Positions 11,182-19,938 are shown, counted from the stretch's first letter. The stretch: 64,000 nt of DNA from Oricola indica (GCF_019966595.1 NZ_JAINFJ010000004.1:124001-188000); one strand, 5' to 3'. Notes: generated from the sequence alone by a model not told the origin. Translations and numbers: made by a program.

Positions 11182-11651
11182 AACCGGACTTCGACCCAAA
11201 TACCGACCTGAGCTTTACCCGCACCCTGGCGGCGCCACGGCGGCTGATCTGGGAATGCTGGACGAAGCCGGAGCATATTCCCCACTTCTTCGTCCCTCTC
11301 CCGCACAAGGTGACTGCGGTTGACATCGATCTGCGGGTCGGCGGGAAGTTCGACACGACATTCGATGTCGAAGGCCAAGTGATGGAGAACCGGGGCGTCT
11401 ATCTGGAAATCGTGGACGGCGAGAAGCTCGTTTTCACCGATGCCTACACGGAGGGCTGGAAGCCCGCGCCCGATCCTTTCATGACCGCGATCCTGCTGCT
11501 GGCGGATGCGCCGAACGGCGGCACGACCTACACGGCGATCGCCCGGCATCGCAATCCCGACAGCTGCAAGACGCATGAGGACATGGGCTTTTACGACGGC
11601 TGGGGCACCGTTGCGACACAGCTCGAAGCCTACGCGAAGGAATTGATGTGA
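11178..11651 (+). CDS. SRPBCC (AHSA1-type) domain protein
   Basis: A 157-residue single-domain START/Bet v1-like protein. Features are LSFTRTLAAPRRLIWECWTKP at the N-terminus, a VGGKFDTTFD strand, EKLVFTDAYTEGW and the C-terminal helix with DGWGTVATQLEAYAKEL. It starts at a GTG overlapping the ArsR stop codon and itself overlaps the following GTG start. AHSA1-like SRPBCC proteins bind hydrophobic ligands or act on partner proteins; the specific ligand is unknown. ArsR-SRPBCC operons are widespread in soil bacteria. Confidence 0.9.
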   Translation: MKPDFDPNTDLSFTRTLAAPRRLIWECWTKPEHIPHFFVPLPHKVTAVDIDLRVGGKFDTTFDVEGQVMENRGVYLEIVDGEKLVFTDAYTEGWKPAPDPFMTAILLLADAPNGGTTYTAIARHRNPDSCKTHEDMGFYDGWGTVATQLEAYAKELM

Positions 11652-12523
11652 CGACCCGCGACTTTGCCACCCTGACATTCGAGCGCGACATCGCCGCACC
11701 ACCGACCGCTGTGTGGGAAGCATGGACGGCCCCTGCCGCGAGGGCGATCTGGGCACCGCCGTCGCCGACGGTCACCGTGGAATTCCTTGAAGCCGATACC
11801 AGAGTAGGCGGCCGGGAGATATCGCTCTGCAAGGTCGCGGGACAGCCCGATTTCCGCTGCGAAATCGGCTGGCTCGCATTGGAACCGATGGCTTTCAGCG
11901 TGAATTACGAGGTGATCTCGTGCGAAGGAGCGAAGCAGTCGGCCGCGCTGGTGACGGCCGATTTCGCCGGCGACGGCGACCGCACCCGGCTCGTCGTAAC
12001 GGTCCAGCTTTCCTCGCTGGCCGGGGATATGGAAGCCGGCTACCGCGAGGGCTTCAGAGCCGGGCTGGACAATCTTGCCGGCGTGGCCGAGCGAACCATG
12101 GTGCTGCAGCGGGTCATTCAAGCGCCCCGGTCCGTGGTCTGGGGCGCATGGATGAACCCCGAAACGCTGCCGCAATGGTGGGGACCGGACGGCTTTTCCT
12201 GCCGAACGCAGCGGATCGATCTGCGCGAGGGCGGCGAATGGGTATTCGACATGATCGGCCCCGACGGCACGGTATTTCCGAACCACCACCTCTATAATGA
12301 GGTCCGGCCCGAGGAACGGTTCGGCTACGCCCTGCTGTGGGGCGAAAACGGACCGAAACATGCCGATGCCTGGGCCTCGTTCGAGGATCAGGACGGGGCG
12401 ACGAAAGTCACGCTTGGCATGGTGTTCAGCTCCACGGCCGAATTCCAGCAGGCCAAGGGCTTCGGCGCCGTGGAACTGGGTTACCAGACGCTCGGCAAGC
12501 TGGAGCGCTTCGCGACATCCTGA
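11648..12523 (+). CDS. Tandem SRPBCC protein (two AHSA1-type domains)
   Basis: A 291-residue protein with two SRPBCC domains in one chain. Domain 1 is about residues 5-148 (LTFERDIAAPPTAVWEAWTA). Domain 2 is about 155-291 (MVLQRVIQAPRSVVWGAWMN), followed by the hallmark LPQWWGPDGFSC and YNEVRPEERF. The second domain has the full WWGP motif while the first has the degenerate IWAPPSP, so the first domain may have lost or altered ligand binding. It starts with a GTG overlapping the previous stop, giving a tightly coupled ArsR-SRPBCC-SRPBCC2 operon. Function is unknown. Confidence 0.9.
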   Translation: MTTRDFATLTFERDIAAPPTAVWEAWTAPAARAIWAPPSPTVTVEFLEADTRVGGREISLCKVAGQPDFRCEIGWLALEPMAFSVNYEVISCEGAKQSAALVTADFAGDGDRTRLVVTVQLSSLAGDMEAGYREGFRAGLDNLAGVAERTMVLQRVIQAPRSVVWGAWMNPETLPQWWGPDGFSCRTQRIDLREGGEWVFDMIGPDGTVFPNHHLYNEVRPEERFGYALLWGENGPKHADAWASFEDQDGATKVTLGMVFSSTAEFQQAKGFGAVELGYQTLGKLERFATS

Positions 12524-12532
12524 AAAGCACAC

Positions 12533-14719
12533 TCAAAGGAATGACTGCGGATCGATATCCACGCTGACGCGCACCGAGCCGCGCGGACGCGGAGCGCTGG
12601 CGATCAAGGCCCGCAGGAAAGCCTGCATGTTTGCGCGTTCGGGTCCGTGCACCAAGATGCGGAAACGATGCCTGCCCCGGATCAGCGCCAGCGGCGCTTC
12701 GGCCGGCCCGAGCACCATGATTTCGCCGGACGGCGCGGCGGCGCGCAGGGCCCGGCCATGATTTTCCGCCTCGGCGCGGCTGTTGGCCGAGATGATGATC
12801 GAGGCAAGCCGGCCGAACGGCGGCAGTTGACCGCGCTCCCGTTCGGCGATCTGGTTGGCGTAGAAGGCGTCGGCATCGCCCGACACGATGGCGCGCATCG
12901 CCGGATGCTCGGGCTGGAAGGTCTGGATCAGACCGAGGCTCTTCTTGCCGGTTCGCCCCGCGCGGCCGGTCACCTGGCTCAACAGTTGGAACGTCCGCTC
13001 GGCGGCACGCGGATCGCCATTCGCCAAGCCAAGGTCCGCATCGACCACGCCGACCAGCGTCATGTTCGGAAAATTGTGTCCCTTGGCGACCAATTGCGTG
13101 CCGATCACGATATCGACCTCGCCCTTCTCGATCGCCTCGAGCTCGAGCCGCAGCCGCTTCACGCCGCCCAGCATGTCCGACGAGAGGACGATGGCGCGCG
13201 CATCCGGAAAGGCTTCGACGACTTCCTCGGCGATGCGCTCGATACCCGGCCCGCAGGCGACGAGATGGTCGAGCGTGCCGCATTCCGGACACGCCTCGGG
13301 AACCGGCTCGTGATGGCCGCAATGATGGCACAGAAGCTGGCCGCGGAACCGGTGCTCGACGAGCCAGCTCGAACAGTCGGGACATTCGAAGCGATGCCCG
13401 CAAACCCGGCAAAGCGTCAGCGGCGCATAGCCGCGGCGGTTCAGGAACAGGATCGCCTGCTCGCCGCGCTCCACCGCCGCGCCGACCGCCTTCACGAGTG
13501 GCGGCGACAGGAACTTGCCGCGCGCCGGCGGCGTGCGGCGCATGTCGATGGTGGCGAGTTCCGGCAGAGCGGCCTCGGCGAATCGCCGTGACAGCTTCAC
13601 GTGGCGATACCGCCCTGTCTCGGCATTGTACCGGGTTTCCACCGACGGCGTGGCGCTCGACAGGATGACGGGGAAACCACCGATATGGCCGCGCACCACG
13701 GCCATGTCGCGCGCATGATAGACGACGCGTTCCTCCTGCTTGTAGGCGGGATCGTGTTCCTCGTCGACGACGATCAGTCCGAGATCGGAGAACGGCAGGA
13801 ACAATGCCGAGCGCGCACCGGCGACGACACGGACACGCCCGTCCGCCACCTGCCGCCACACCCTTTCTCGCGTCTTCGGCGCAAGATCGGAATGCCATTC
13901 GGCCGGCGGCGCGCCGAACCGGTCGTGGAAGCGCTCCAGGAAGGAATGCGTCAACGAGATTTCCGGCAGGAGAACGAGAACCTGCCTGCCCTTCTCCAGC
14001 GCAGCCGCGATTGCCTCGAAATAGACCTCCGTCTTGCCGGAGCCGGTCACGCCGTCAAGCAGCGACGCCGAGAAACCGCCTTCGCGGACGGGGGCGGCGA
14101 TCGTTTCAGCCGCCGCCTGCTGATCACCGGATAGCTGCGCCGCGCCGAATGTCGGGTCCGGCCGCGCTACGACCGGCACCGGCGGCAAATCGATCTCCTC
14201 GAAGGAGCCCGCCTTGAGAAGCCCGTCGACGACGGACAGCGACACGCCGGCCGCATGCGCCAGCCCGGATCGCGTCCAGCCGAAACCGTCCGATGCGGTT
14301 TCCATCACCCGCTCTCGCGCCGTCGTCATGCGCTCGGGCAATATATTCGTGCGTCGCAGTCCCGGCGTCAGCGGCTCGGGATCAAAAGCGGCGGGAACCC
14401 GCAGCACCATGCGCGCCACCATGCCGGGCGCGGCCAACGTGTACCGCGCGAGCCAGTCCACGAACCGGCGCGTCTCCTCGCTCAGCGGCGGGCAATCGAA
14501 GACATGTTCGACCGCGCGCAGTTTCTTCGCATCGACGTCGTCCTTGTGGTCCGCGTCCCAGACGACACCCGGCACCAGCCGCGGACCAAGAGGCACCGCG
14601 ACGATCGAACCCGGCTCGACGTGCATCCCCTGCGGAACCGCATAGGTATAGGGTCGCTCCGACGGGGTCGGGACGAGTACGGGAACGGTATCGGGAGCGA
14701 GCAGCGAATCTTGCTTCAT
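12533..14719 (-). CDS. priA: Primosomal protein N' (replication restart helicase)
   Basis: A 728-residue DEXH helicase that reloads the replisome at stalled forks. The N-terminal DNA-binding domain (VLVPTPSERPYTYAVPQG) is followed by Walker A GVTGSGKTEVYFE, Walker B VVDEEHD and the zinc-finger cysteines in LCRVCGHRFECPDC, then LCHHCGH and CPECG. Helicase motif VI reads TGRAGR. The length agrees with the family. It is convergent with the SRPBCC operon (9 bp between stops) and divergent from the aldolase gene. Confidence 0.97.
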   Translation of the reverse strand: MKQDSLLAPDTVPVLVPTPSERPYTYAVPQGMHVEPGSIVAVPLGPRLVPGVVWDADHKDDVDAKKLRAVEHVFDCPPLSEETRRFVDWLARYTLAAPGMVARMVLRVPAAFDPEPLTPGLRRTNILPERMTTARERVMETASDGFGWTRSGLAHAAGVSLSVVDGLLKAGSFEEIDLPPVPVVARPDPTFGAAQLSGDQQAAAETIAAPVREGGFSASLLDGVTGSGKTEVYFEAIAAALEKGRQVLVLLPEISLTHSFLERFHDRFGAPPAEWHSDLAPKTRERVWRQVADGRVRVVAGARSALFLPFSDLGLIVVDEEHDPAYKQEERVVYHARDMAVVRGHIGGFPVILSSATPSVETRYNAETGRYRHVKLSRRFAEAALPELATIDMRRTPPARGKFLSPPLVKAVGAAVERGEQAILFLNRRGYAPLTLCRVCGHRFECPDCSSWLVEHRFRGQLLCHHCGHHEPVPEACPECGTLDHLVACGPGIERIAEEVVEAFPDARAIVLSSDMLGGVKRLRLELEAIEKGEVDIVIGTQLVAKGHNFPNMTLVGVVDADLGLANGDPRAAERTFQLLSQVTGRAGRTGKKSLGLIQTFQPEHPAMRAIVSGDADAFYANQIAERERGQLPPFGRLASIIISANSRAEAENHGRALRAAAPSGEIMVLGPAEAPLALIRGRHRFRILVHGPERANMQAFLRALIASAPRPRGSVRVSVDIDPQSFL

Positions 14720-14804
14720 TTGCCCGTGACCTTGCCCACTCTTTGGTCTAAACGGAAGCCCGATCGCAAAACCCTCAAGACGGGATCATAAAAGGGCGCA
14801 ATCC

Positions 14805-15458
14805 ATGAAATTTTTTGTCGACACCGCCGATGTGAAGGAAATCCGCGAGCTGAACGAGATCGGACTGCTCGACGGCGTGACCACCAATCCGTCCCTGATC
14901 ATGAAATCGGGACGCAGCATCAAGGAGGTCACGAAAGAAATCTGCGATATCGTCGAAGGACCGGTCTCTGCCGAGGTCACGGCGCTCGATTTCGAAGGCA
15001 TGATGAAGGAAGCCGACATCCTGTCGAAGATCGCCGACAATATCTGCATCAAGGTTCCGTTGACCTTCGACGGCCTTAAGGCCTGCAAGGCGATCACGGG
15101 CGACGGCCGCAAGGTCAATGTGACGCTGTGCTTCTCGGCCAACCAGGCGCTTCTCGCCGCCAAGGCCGGCGCGACCTTCATTTCGCCCTTCATCGGGCGT
15201 CTCGACGACCTCGCCATCGACGGCATGGAACTGATCGCCGATATCCGCACGATCTACAACAATTACGGGTTCCAGACCGAGATCCTCGCAGCGTCGATCC
15301 GCACCGTGAACCATGTCAGGGAAGCGGCCCTGATCGGCGCGGATGTGGCGACGGTTCCGCCCGCGACGCTGAAGGCGCTGGTCAAGCACACCCTGACGGA
15401 CAAGGGCATCGAAGCCTTCATGGCCGACTGGGCCAAGACCGGCCAGTCCATCGCCTGA
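14805..15458 (+). CDS. fsa: Fructose-6-phosphate aldolase / transaldolase-like protein
   Basis: A 217-residue small transaldolase-family (TalC/FSA) enzyme. [18 protein letters not shown] and [11 protein letters not shown] are the family starts; the Schiff-base lysine is Lys-83 in [21 protein letters not shown] and GADVATVPP close the barrel. It is much shorter than classical transaldolase (about 317). It could act as a transaldolase in the pentose phosphate pathway or as fructose-6-phosphate aldolase; sequence alone does not decide. The ribosome binding site AAGGGCGCAATCC precedes the ATG. In rhizobia it normally lies next to priA, as here. Confidence 0.92.
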   Translation: MKFFVDTADVKEIRELNEIGLLDGVTTNPSLIMKSGRSIKEVTKEICDIVEGPVSAEVTALDFEGMMKEADILSKIADNICIKVPLTFDGLKACKAITGDGRKVNVTLCFSANQALLAAKAGATFISPFIGRLDDLAIDGMELIADIRTIYNNYGFQTEILAASIRTVNHVREAALIGADVATVPPATLKALVKHTLTDKGIEAFMADWAKTGQSIA

Positions 15459-15462
15459 CCCG

Positions 15463-15486
15463 CGGAGGCTTCGGCCTCCGCCTTTC
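15463..15486 (+). terminator. Terminator between fsa and the TerB-like gene
   Basis: A perfect 8-bp stem (GCGGAGGC / GCCTCCGC) with a UUCG tetraloop follows fsa by 4 bp, ahead of CTTT. The U-tract is short, so termination may be partial. The convergent gene ends at 15488. Confidence 0.6.
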
Positions 15487-15487
15487 C

Positions 15488-16009
15488 TCAGACCTCGAGA
15501 CGCGCGACCAGCGTTCGCAACAGCTGCTCGCGATGCGCCGACGTGCCCGTCGCCGGGTCGATGACCGTCTCAGCGATCGCCAGAAGCTGTCCGCGTTCGG
15601 CGGGCGTCAGCGTTTGCCTGAGATAGGGCGCTACGTGACGCAATGCGGTGCTGGCTTCGGCGCATTGGCCGGCCGCCCACTTGCCATAGATCACCGCCTC
15701 TTCGACCAGGGCGGGACTGCCGGCGACCGGCAACAGCGCCTCGCGCAATCGATGCTCGGCCTTGTCGTCAAACACGCCCTGGTCCTGCGCCATCGCGATA
15801 ATCACGGTCGCCGCGCCCACAACGGGATCGTCAATGGCCGCGAAAGGGCTTTCCGCGGCGCGATTGCGGAATCTGCGTCTCTTCGCCGCGCCATGGGCGC
15901 GACCCGCCGCGTCGGCGATATTGCGAACAGCAACCCCCGCCGCCCTGAGGCGATACCACCAGAAAAGGCCTGCGCCGAGCAGACCGAGAAGTGTAATGAC
16001 GACGTGCAT
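15488..16009 (-). CDS. TerB-like / hypothetical membrane-anchored protein
   Basis: A 173-residue protein starting at the ATG at 16009, which has a good AGGAAAA ribosome binding site; the frame extends further but without support. An N-terminal single membrane segment (HVVITLLGLLGAGLFWWYRLRAAG) is followed by a cytoplasmic alpha-helical domain with DDPVVGAATVIIAMAQDQG and LTPAERGQLLAIAETV, a pattern like the TerB/DjlA N-terminal fold. No catalytic residues can be identified. Function is unknown. It is convergent with fsa. Confidence 0.65.
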   Translation of the reverse strand: MHVVITLLGLLGAGLFWWYRLRAAGVAVRNIADAAGRAHGAAKRRRFRNRAAESPFAAIDDPVVGAATVIIAMAQDQGVFDDKAEHRLREALLPVAGSPALVEEAVIYGKWAAGQCAEASTALRHVAPYLRQTLTPAERGQLLAIAETVIDPATGTSAHREQLLRTLVARLEV

Positions 16010-16147
16010 CCGGTTTTCCTCCGGCTGAGAACGGGATTTGCGCCCAGCCTTGCGTGGAAAACGGGAACGGGTCTGTGCGCGAGCGCACATGCGGACCCGG
16101 CGGCTATCGGTCTGAAATGATGGAAGCGCCCGCCGAGACGGACGGTA

Positions 16148-17053
16148 TCAGCCGGCGAATTCCGCGTCGGCGTCGTCGCGCAGAACGAACTCGCAATGGT
16201 TTTGCATGCGAACGGTCAGGTCCTGAACGTCGCCTTCCAGCATGTCGGGTTCGATCGGCTTGCCGATCGTCATGCGGAAGTTCTGGCCCTTCTTGTTGAG
16301 CAGCTCGTGGAACACCGTCATGTCCCGCAATTCGGGCGTGCGATGCGACAGCAGGTAGAAGAGCTTCGAATTGCGCGAACTCATATGCATCGGGATCACC
16401 GGCACATTGTAGCGCTTGGCCATGTGCACGCCGGTCGCCTGCCACGGGCGCTCATGCAGCCCGCCCTTCGCCCAATAGGCGATGCGGCCCGAGGGAAACA
16501 GGATGATCGCCCGGCCGTCCGAGAAGGCCCGGCTGGTGCGCACGAGCGTCTCGCGGCTTTTCGCATGCGATTTCTCGGTGGTCCGCCATTCGACCGGGAT
16601 GATGATTTCCGACAGACGCTGGTTGACCCGGATCGCGTCGCGATTGGCGAAGAAGACGAGATCGGGACGCGTGTCCTTGATCATGTCGTAAACGGCGACG
16701 CCGTCGGCAATGCCTGTCGGATGGTTCGAGACAAGGATGAACGCGCCTTCGGAGGGAAGGTTTTCCTTGCCCTCGACGGTGACATCGAGCTCCAGCATTC
16801 GGCTGACATATTCGAAACACTCGATGCCGCTGAGCTCCGCAACCTCGTCGGCCATGCGAACGGCCTGATCGTAATAGAGGACCTTGTAGAGCGCCGGCCG
16901 GATCAGCGGCCACATCGGATGCTTGATTAGCGTCTGGCCACGCTCCTCGATCAGCTGATCGACGACGTGGCGGTCTTTCAGCGCGCGGGAATCCGCCCGA
17001 CCCGTCACGATGTCGGAGAAAGTCGAAGATGCGCTCTGGAATTCCATGGCCAT
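16148..17053 (-). CDS. Lysophospholipid acyltransferase (PlsC-like)
   Basis: A 301-residue 1-acylglycerol-phosphate-type acyltransferase if started at the ATG at 17053 (MAMEFQSASS); a longer frame to 17170 is less likely because it would begin in promoter-like AT-rich DNA. The acyl-acceptor motif is SNHPTGIADG, in which the Asp is five residues after the His, as in the NHPxGxxDG subgroup, rather than the classic HX4D. LFPSGRIAYW matches the later FPEG/FPSG substrate motif. It is probably an inner-membrane peripheral enzyme of lipid synthesis; the exact acceptor lipid is unknown. It stands alone. Confidence 0.82.
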   Translation of the reverse strand: MAMEFQSASSTFSDIVTGRADSRALKDRHVVDQLIEERGQTLIKHPMWPLIRPALYKVLYYDQAVRMADEVAELSGIECFEYVSRMLELDVTVEGKENLPSEGAFILVSNHPTGIADGVAVYDMIKDTRPDLVFFANRDAIRVNQRLSEIIIPVEWRTTEKSHAKSRETLVRTSRAFSDGRAIILFPSGRIAYWAKGGLHERPWQATGVHMAKRYNVPVIPMHMSSRNSKLFYLLSHRTPELRDMTVFHELLNKKGQNFRMTIGKPIEPDMLEGDVQDLTVRMQNHCEFVLRDDADAEFAG

Positions 17054-17200
17054 GTGTCCGGTGGGCGTCGTCGCCGTCCTCTCACCGATTTGTATATCGA
17101 TAGTATGACACATCCGCCAATACAGTGAAGCGTCACGCTGCGACATATTATGCCACAGCGTGAATTTCAAAGAAATAATAGTGCGTTAACGACGGTAACG

Positions 17201-17848
17201 TCAGCTGCCGACTTTTTCGACCCCGCGAAAGGCCTGCGCGCCCCACAGCTCTCTCACTCGCGCATCACGGCCACATCCCTTGCGGTAACCCTTGTAGGCC
17301 TTGGCGCGGGTGACGATTCCGAATCGGCTCAGCACCCTCTCCTGGCTGAGATAATAGTCCTGATGGTAATCCTCGGCCTTCCAGAAGGTCGCTGGCCCCT
17401 CGACCGGCGTCACGACCGGCTTCCCAAGCGTCTCCTGCGCGTCGGCGATCGCTTCGCGGGCCGCTTCCGCCTCCTCGCTGGTGCCCGCATGGATCGCGGT
17501 CGTGTAGCTGTGGCCGCGGTCGCAGAACTGCCCGCCGGCATCGGTCGGGTCGATGGTGCGAAGGAAATTCGTCACCAGCGTGCGATAATCCGTTCTGGTG
17601 TCGTCGTAATCGACCTTGACGACCTCGCGATGTTTGCCGTGATCGCGGTAGGTCGGATTGTCCATCTCGCCGCCCGCATAGCCCGACGTCGTCGCGACGA
17701 CACCCTCCATGTGATCGAAATCGCTTTCAACGCACCAGAAGCAGCCTCCGGCGACAACCAGGGATTTGGTTTCGGCGGAAGCAGGCATGGCGGTCAGGGC
17801 CGTTGCAGCCAGCGACAGCGCAGCAATCGTCTTTTTGAGCAAGGTCAT
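17201..17848 (-). CDS. msrA: Peptide-methionine (S)-S-oxide reductase, exported
   Basis: A 215-residue MsrA that reduces the S-epimer of methionine sulfoxide in proteins. It has a Sec signal peptide (MTLLKKTIAALSLAATALTA, then MPASAE), so it acts in the periplasm rather than the cytosol. The catalytic motif is GGCFWCVE, with YAGG and HGKHREVVKVDYD in the expected places. A C-terminal GCGRDARV provides a candidate recycling cysteine. It is divergent from an OsmC-like gene, forming a small oxidative-stress group. Confidence 0.93.
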   Translation of the reverse strand: MTLLKKTIAALSLAATALTAMPASAETKSLVVAGGCFWCVESDFDHMEGVVATTSGYAGGEMDNPTYRDHGKHREVVKVDYDDTRTDYRTLVTNFLRTIDPTDAGGQFCDRGHSYTTAIHAGTSEEAEAAREAIADAQETLGKPVVTPVEGPATFWKAEDYHQDYYLSQERVLSRFGIVTRAKAYKGYRKGCGRDARVRELWGAQAFRGVEKVGS

Positions 17849-18021
17849 CGGATGTCCTCCGTTCGTGTTCCTGCATCCTCACATGGAACACCCATTTCAC
17901 AATGCCGACCCCGCGCCCAATCAGATTTGAACACGCTTGCGTGAGCAATATTTTTGATCGCGACTTGAACCGAAGGCCGGGTACAGCAGTTAGACTCCCG
18001 AATTCACAAAAGGAGACCAAC

Positions 18022-18447
18022 ATGAAACGCCATGCTTCAGCCGTCTGGGAAGGCAATCTTCAGGAGGGCAAAGGTCGCCTGACGACGCAGAGCGGCGCGC
18101 TCAACGACAAGCGCTACGACTTCCGCACCCGTTTCGAGGACGAGGACGGCACAGCCGGCACCAATCCGGAAGAACTGATCGCCGCGGCACATGCCGGCTG
18201 CTTCGCCATGCAGCTTTCGCATTTCCTTGCGGAAAACGGTACGCCGGCAGACAAGCTCGAGGCGAAGGCAACCGTGGAAGTGGTGCCCGGCGAGGGTATC
18301 AAGGGCAGCGCGCTGGTGCTCGAAGCCTCCGTCCCGGGGATAGAGGACGAGACCTTCCAGGAACTTGCGACCAAGGCCAAGGAAGGCTGCCCCGTTTCCG
18401 GTGCGCTGGCGGCGATCACCATCACGCTGGACGCGAAGCTGGTCTGA
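18022..18447 (+). CDS. OsmC family peroxiredoxin-like protein
   Basis: A 141-residue OsmC/Ohr-type thiol peroxidase. The start is the ATG after a strong AGGAGA site; the frame is open further upstream but unsupported. The two reactive cysteines are in AAHAGCFAM and KEGCPVSGAL, the order expected of OsmC proteins. N-terminal AVWEGNLQEGKG fits OsmC better than Ohr. It would reduce organic hydroperoxides. It is divergent from exported msrA and convergent with an AhpD-like gene. Confidence 0.92.
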   Translation: MKRHASAVWEGNLQEGKGRLTTQSGALNDKRYDFRTRFEDEDGTAGTNPEELIAAAHAGCFAMQLSHFLAENGTPADKLEAKATVEVVPGEGIKGSALVLEASVPGIEDETFQELATKAKEGCPVSGALAAITITLDAKLV

Positions 18448-18450
18448 GCG

Positions 18451-18795
18451 TTACTCACCCATGGCGTCGAAGGCGGACAACGCCTCGGCGCCATAAATCA
18501 TCGACGGGCCACCGCCCATATAGAGCGCCACGGCGATCGTCTCGATCACCTCTTCGCGGGACGCGCCGTGTTTTTTCGCGGCCTTGGCGTGGAACGCGAG
18601 ACAGCCGTCGCAACGCGCCGTGATGCCGATGGCGAGCGCGATGAGCTCCTTGGTTTTCGAATCGAGTGCGCCCGGCTTGATCGCCGCCTGCGCCAGAGCG
18701 CTGAAGCCCTTCGCGGGCTCCGGCATCGCCTTGCGCAGTTCCGCCATGCGCTGGTTGGTCTGATCGGTGAATGCAACCCAGTCTGTCTCGGCCAT
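18451..18795 (-). CDS. Carboxymuconolactone decarboxylase family protein (AhpD-like)
   Basis: A 114-residue protein of the CMD/AhpD fold. The key motif CDGCLAFHAKAAKKHGAS supplies the CXXC and downstream His of AhpD-like peroxidase-associated disulfide reductases. ALYMGGGPSMIYGAEAL is the conserved closing helix. True CMD enzymes lack the CXXC, so a redox role is preferred. It is convergent with the OsmC gene 3 bp away, consistent with shared peroxide stress roles. Confidence 0.9.
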   Translation of the reverse strand: MAETDWVAFTDQTNQRMAELRKAMPEPAKGFSALAQAAIKPGALDSKTKELIALAIGITARCDGCLAFHAKAAKKHGASREEVIETIAVALYMGGGPSMIYGAEALSAFDAMGE

Positions 18796-18977
18796 ATGCC
18801 ATTCCTTTCATTTTTCCGGACGTCCTATCGCGGAAAAGGCGATGACGAGTTGATGCGGGTCAAGGAGATGAGTCGCACCATCCTCGTCCCCTGTCGCTAG
18901 CCAGAGCTGTTCGGGAGCGGCGACTCCAGAGTAGTGCCAAAGCCGGTCAGCCGGCGCATCGACCAATTCTGAAATCC

Positions 18978-19634
18978 TCAGACCAGTCGACGGCCAGGCG
19001 CGTAGGGCGGGACGGCGGCGAGGATGTCAGCAGCAGCGGCGCGGGCGCGCGCTTCCTGCAACCCGGACGGCGCCGCATGACCGCCCAGCAGGGAAACGAG
19101 CATGTCGGATCCGACGAGCCGGTCGAGGAAGGCGGTGGCGAGGCGGCTTCGCTTCTCCGCGCCAAGGCTCCGCGTCTCCTCCCGAAATGCGAGGAAGGCG
19201 GCCACCGCATCGCGATGCGTGCCGATCAGGGCGTGCCATGTCCTGTCCGCGAGATCGGGAAAGCGGTCCGCCTCGACTGTGACGGCGCGAAGAAGAGCGA
19301 CAGTCTCCCTGTCGCCCAGCAGCGCCTGGAACCGCATGGCGCGGGCCTGCAGCGCCTCGCCGAGCGGCTGCGTCAACCCGGCGCCCGGGTCGATCCACCC
19401 CGCCTCGACGGCTCGATCGCAGGCCTGCACAACGACCGCGCGGAACAAATCGTCCTTGTCGTCGGCGTGACGATAGAGCGTCATGATCGACACTTTTGCA
19501 TCCGCCGCGACGGCCTCCATCGTGGTCCCGTCGAAGCCATGCGCCATGAATTGCCGATGCGCAGCGTCAAGAATCGCGGCGCGCTTTCGCGCCATCAGCT
19601 TCGCCTTCGGGTGACCCTCAAGCCACTGTTTCAT
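18978..19634 (-). CDS. TetR-family transcriptional regulator
   Basis: A 218-residue repressor-type regulator. The N-terminal helix-turn-helix spans about residues 16-62: KRAAILDAAHRQFMAHGFDG, then TTMEAVAADAKVSIMTLYRH, and DKDDLFRAVV. The C-terminal ligand domain is divergent and gives no ligand clue. A long interrupted inverted repeat lies just upstream (19657-19710), probably its own operator. No obvious divergent target gene is close: the next plus-strand gene is 455 bp away. Confidence 0.9.
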   Translation of the reverse strand: MKQWLEGHPKAKLMARKRAAILDAAHRQFMAHGFDGTTMEAVAADAKVSIMTLYRHADDKDDLFRAVVVQACDRAVEAGWIDPGAGLTQPLGEALQARAMRFQALLGDRETVALLRAVTVEADRFPDLADRTWHALIGTHRDAVAAFLAFREETRSLGAEKRSRLATAFLDRLVGSDMLVSLLGGHAAPSGLQEARARAAAADILAAVPPYAPGRRLV

Positions 19635-19656
19635 ATGGGTTTTCGCTTACCGTTAT

Positions 19657-19710
19657 ATGAGAACCTATCGAATCATCTTGGCCATACGAGACGATAGGCT
19701 TCATTCTCAT
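19657..19710. promoter_or_regulatory. Candidate TetR operator (long interrupted dyad)
   Basis: ATGAGAACCTATCG at 19657-19670 is mirrored on the other side of a 21-bp spacer by CGATAGG (19692-19698) and, after 5 extra bases, TTCTCAT (19704-19710). Both 7-bp half arms are perfect. The site begins 23 bp upstream of the TetR start, where its promoter should be. Confidence 0.45.
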
Positions 19711-19746
19711 AAGCGGTGCGAGAAGCGATCTGCAACCACCGCGTTG

Positions 19747-19938
19747 CGAGAGGCAGCCCTCTCGAATCGAAAAGCGGGGGAAAACGGCCGCGGCCGCGGC
19801 CGCGAAAACCCGGTGTCGAAAAATTTCGGGCGCCGCGATGAAAAAAGAGCGGTCGAAGAATCGTTCGATTGGTCAGCGCGAGAAAACGCGCCGAGCCGCA
19901 AAATGGCTCGGCGGGAAAACCCGTCACGATAAAATCGT
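19747..19938. repeat. Cluster of consecutive hairpins with A-rich loops
   Basis: Perfect stems by eye are: 19747-19764 (7 bp, loop CAGC), 19785-19802 (three tandem CGGCCG), 19817-19828 (5 bp), 19853-19868 (5 bp), 19876-19891 (GCGCG, loop AGAAAA), 19889-19913 (9 bp CGCCGAGCC / GGCTCGGCG, loop GCAAAAT), 19912-19923 (CGGG-AAAA-CCCG) and 19926-19938 (ACGAT-AAA-ATCGT). Neighbouring stems abut or share a few bases, so not all can form at once. No U-run follows any of them, so they are not ordinary terminators. Confidence 0.55.

Noticed and set aside
12426-13898. A 490-residue minus frame in the priA region
   Set aside because: It lies in another frame of priA, contains no helicase motif and is rich in Arg/Gly/Ala as shadows in GC-rich DNA are.
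19657-19932. A 91-residue plus ORF in the hairpin region
   Set aside because: It would start within the candidate TetR operator, has no ribosome binding site, and its composition is dominated by the inverted-repeat DNA.
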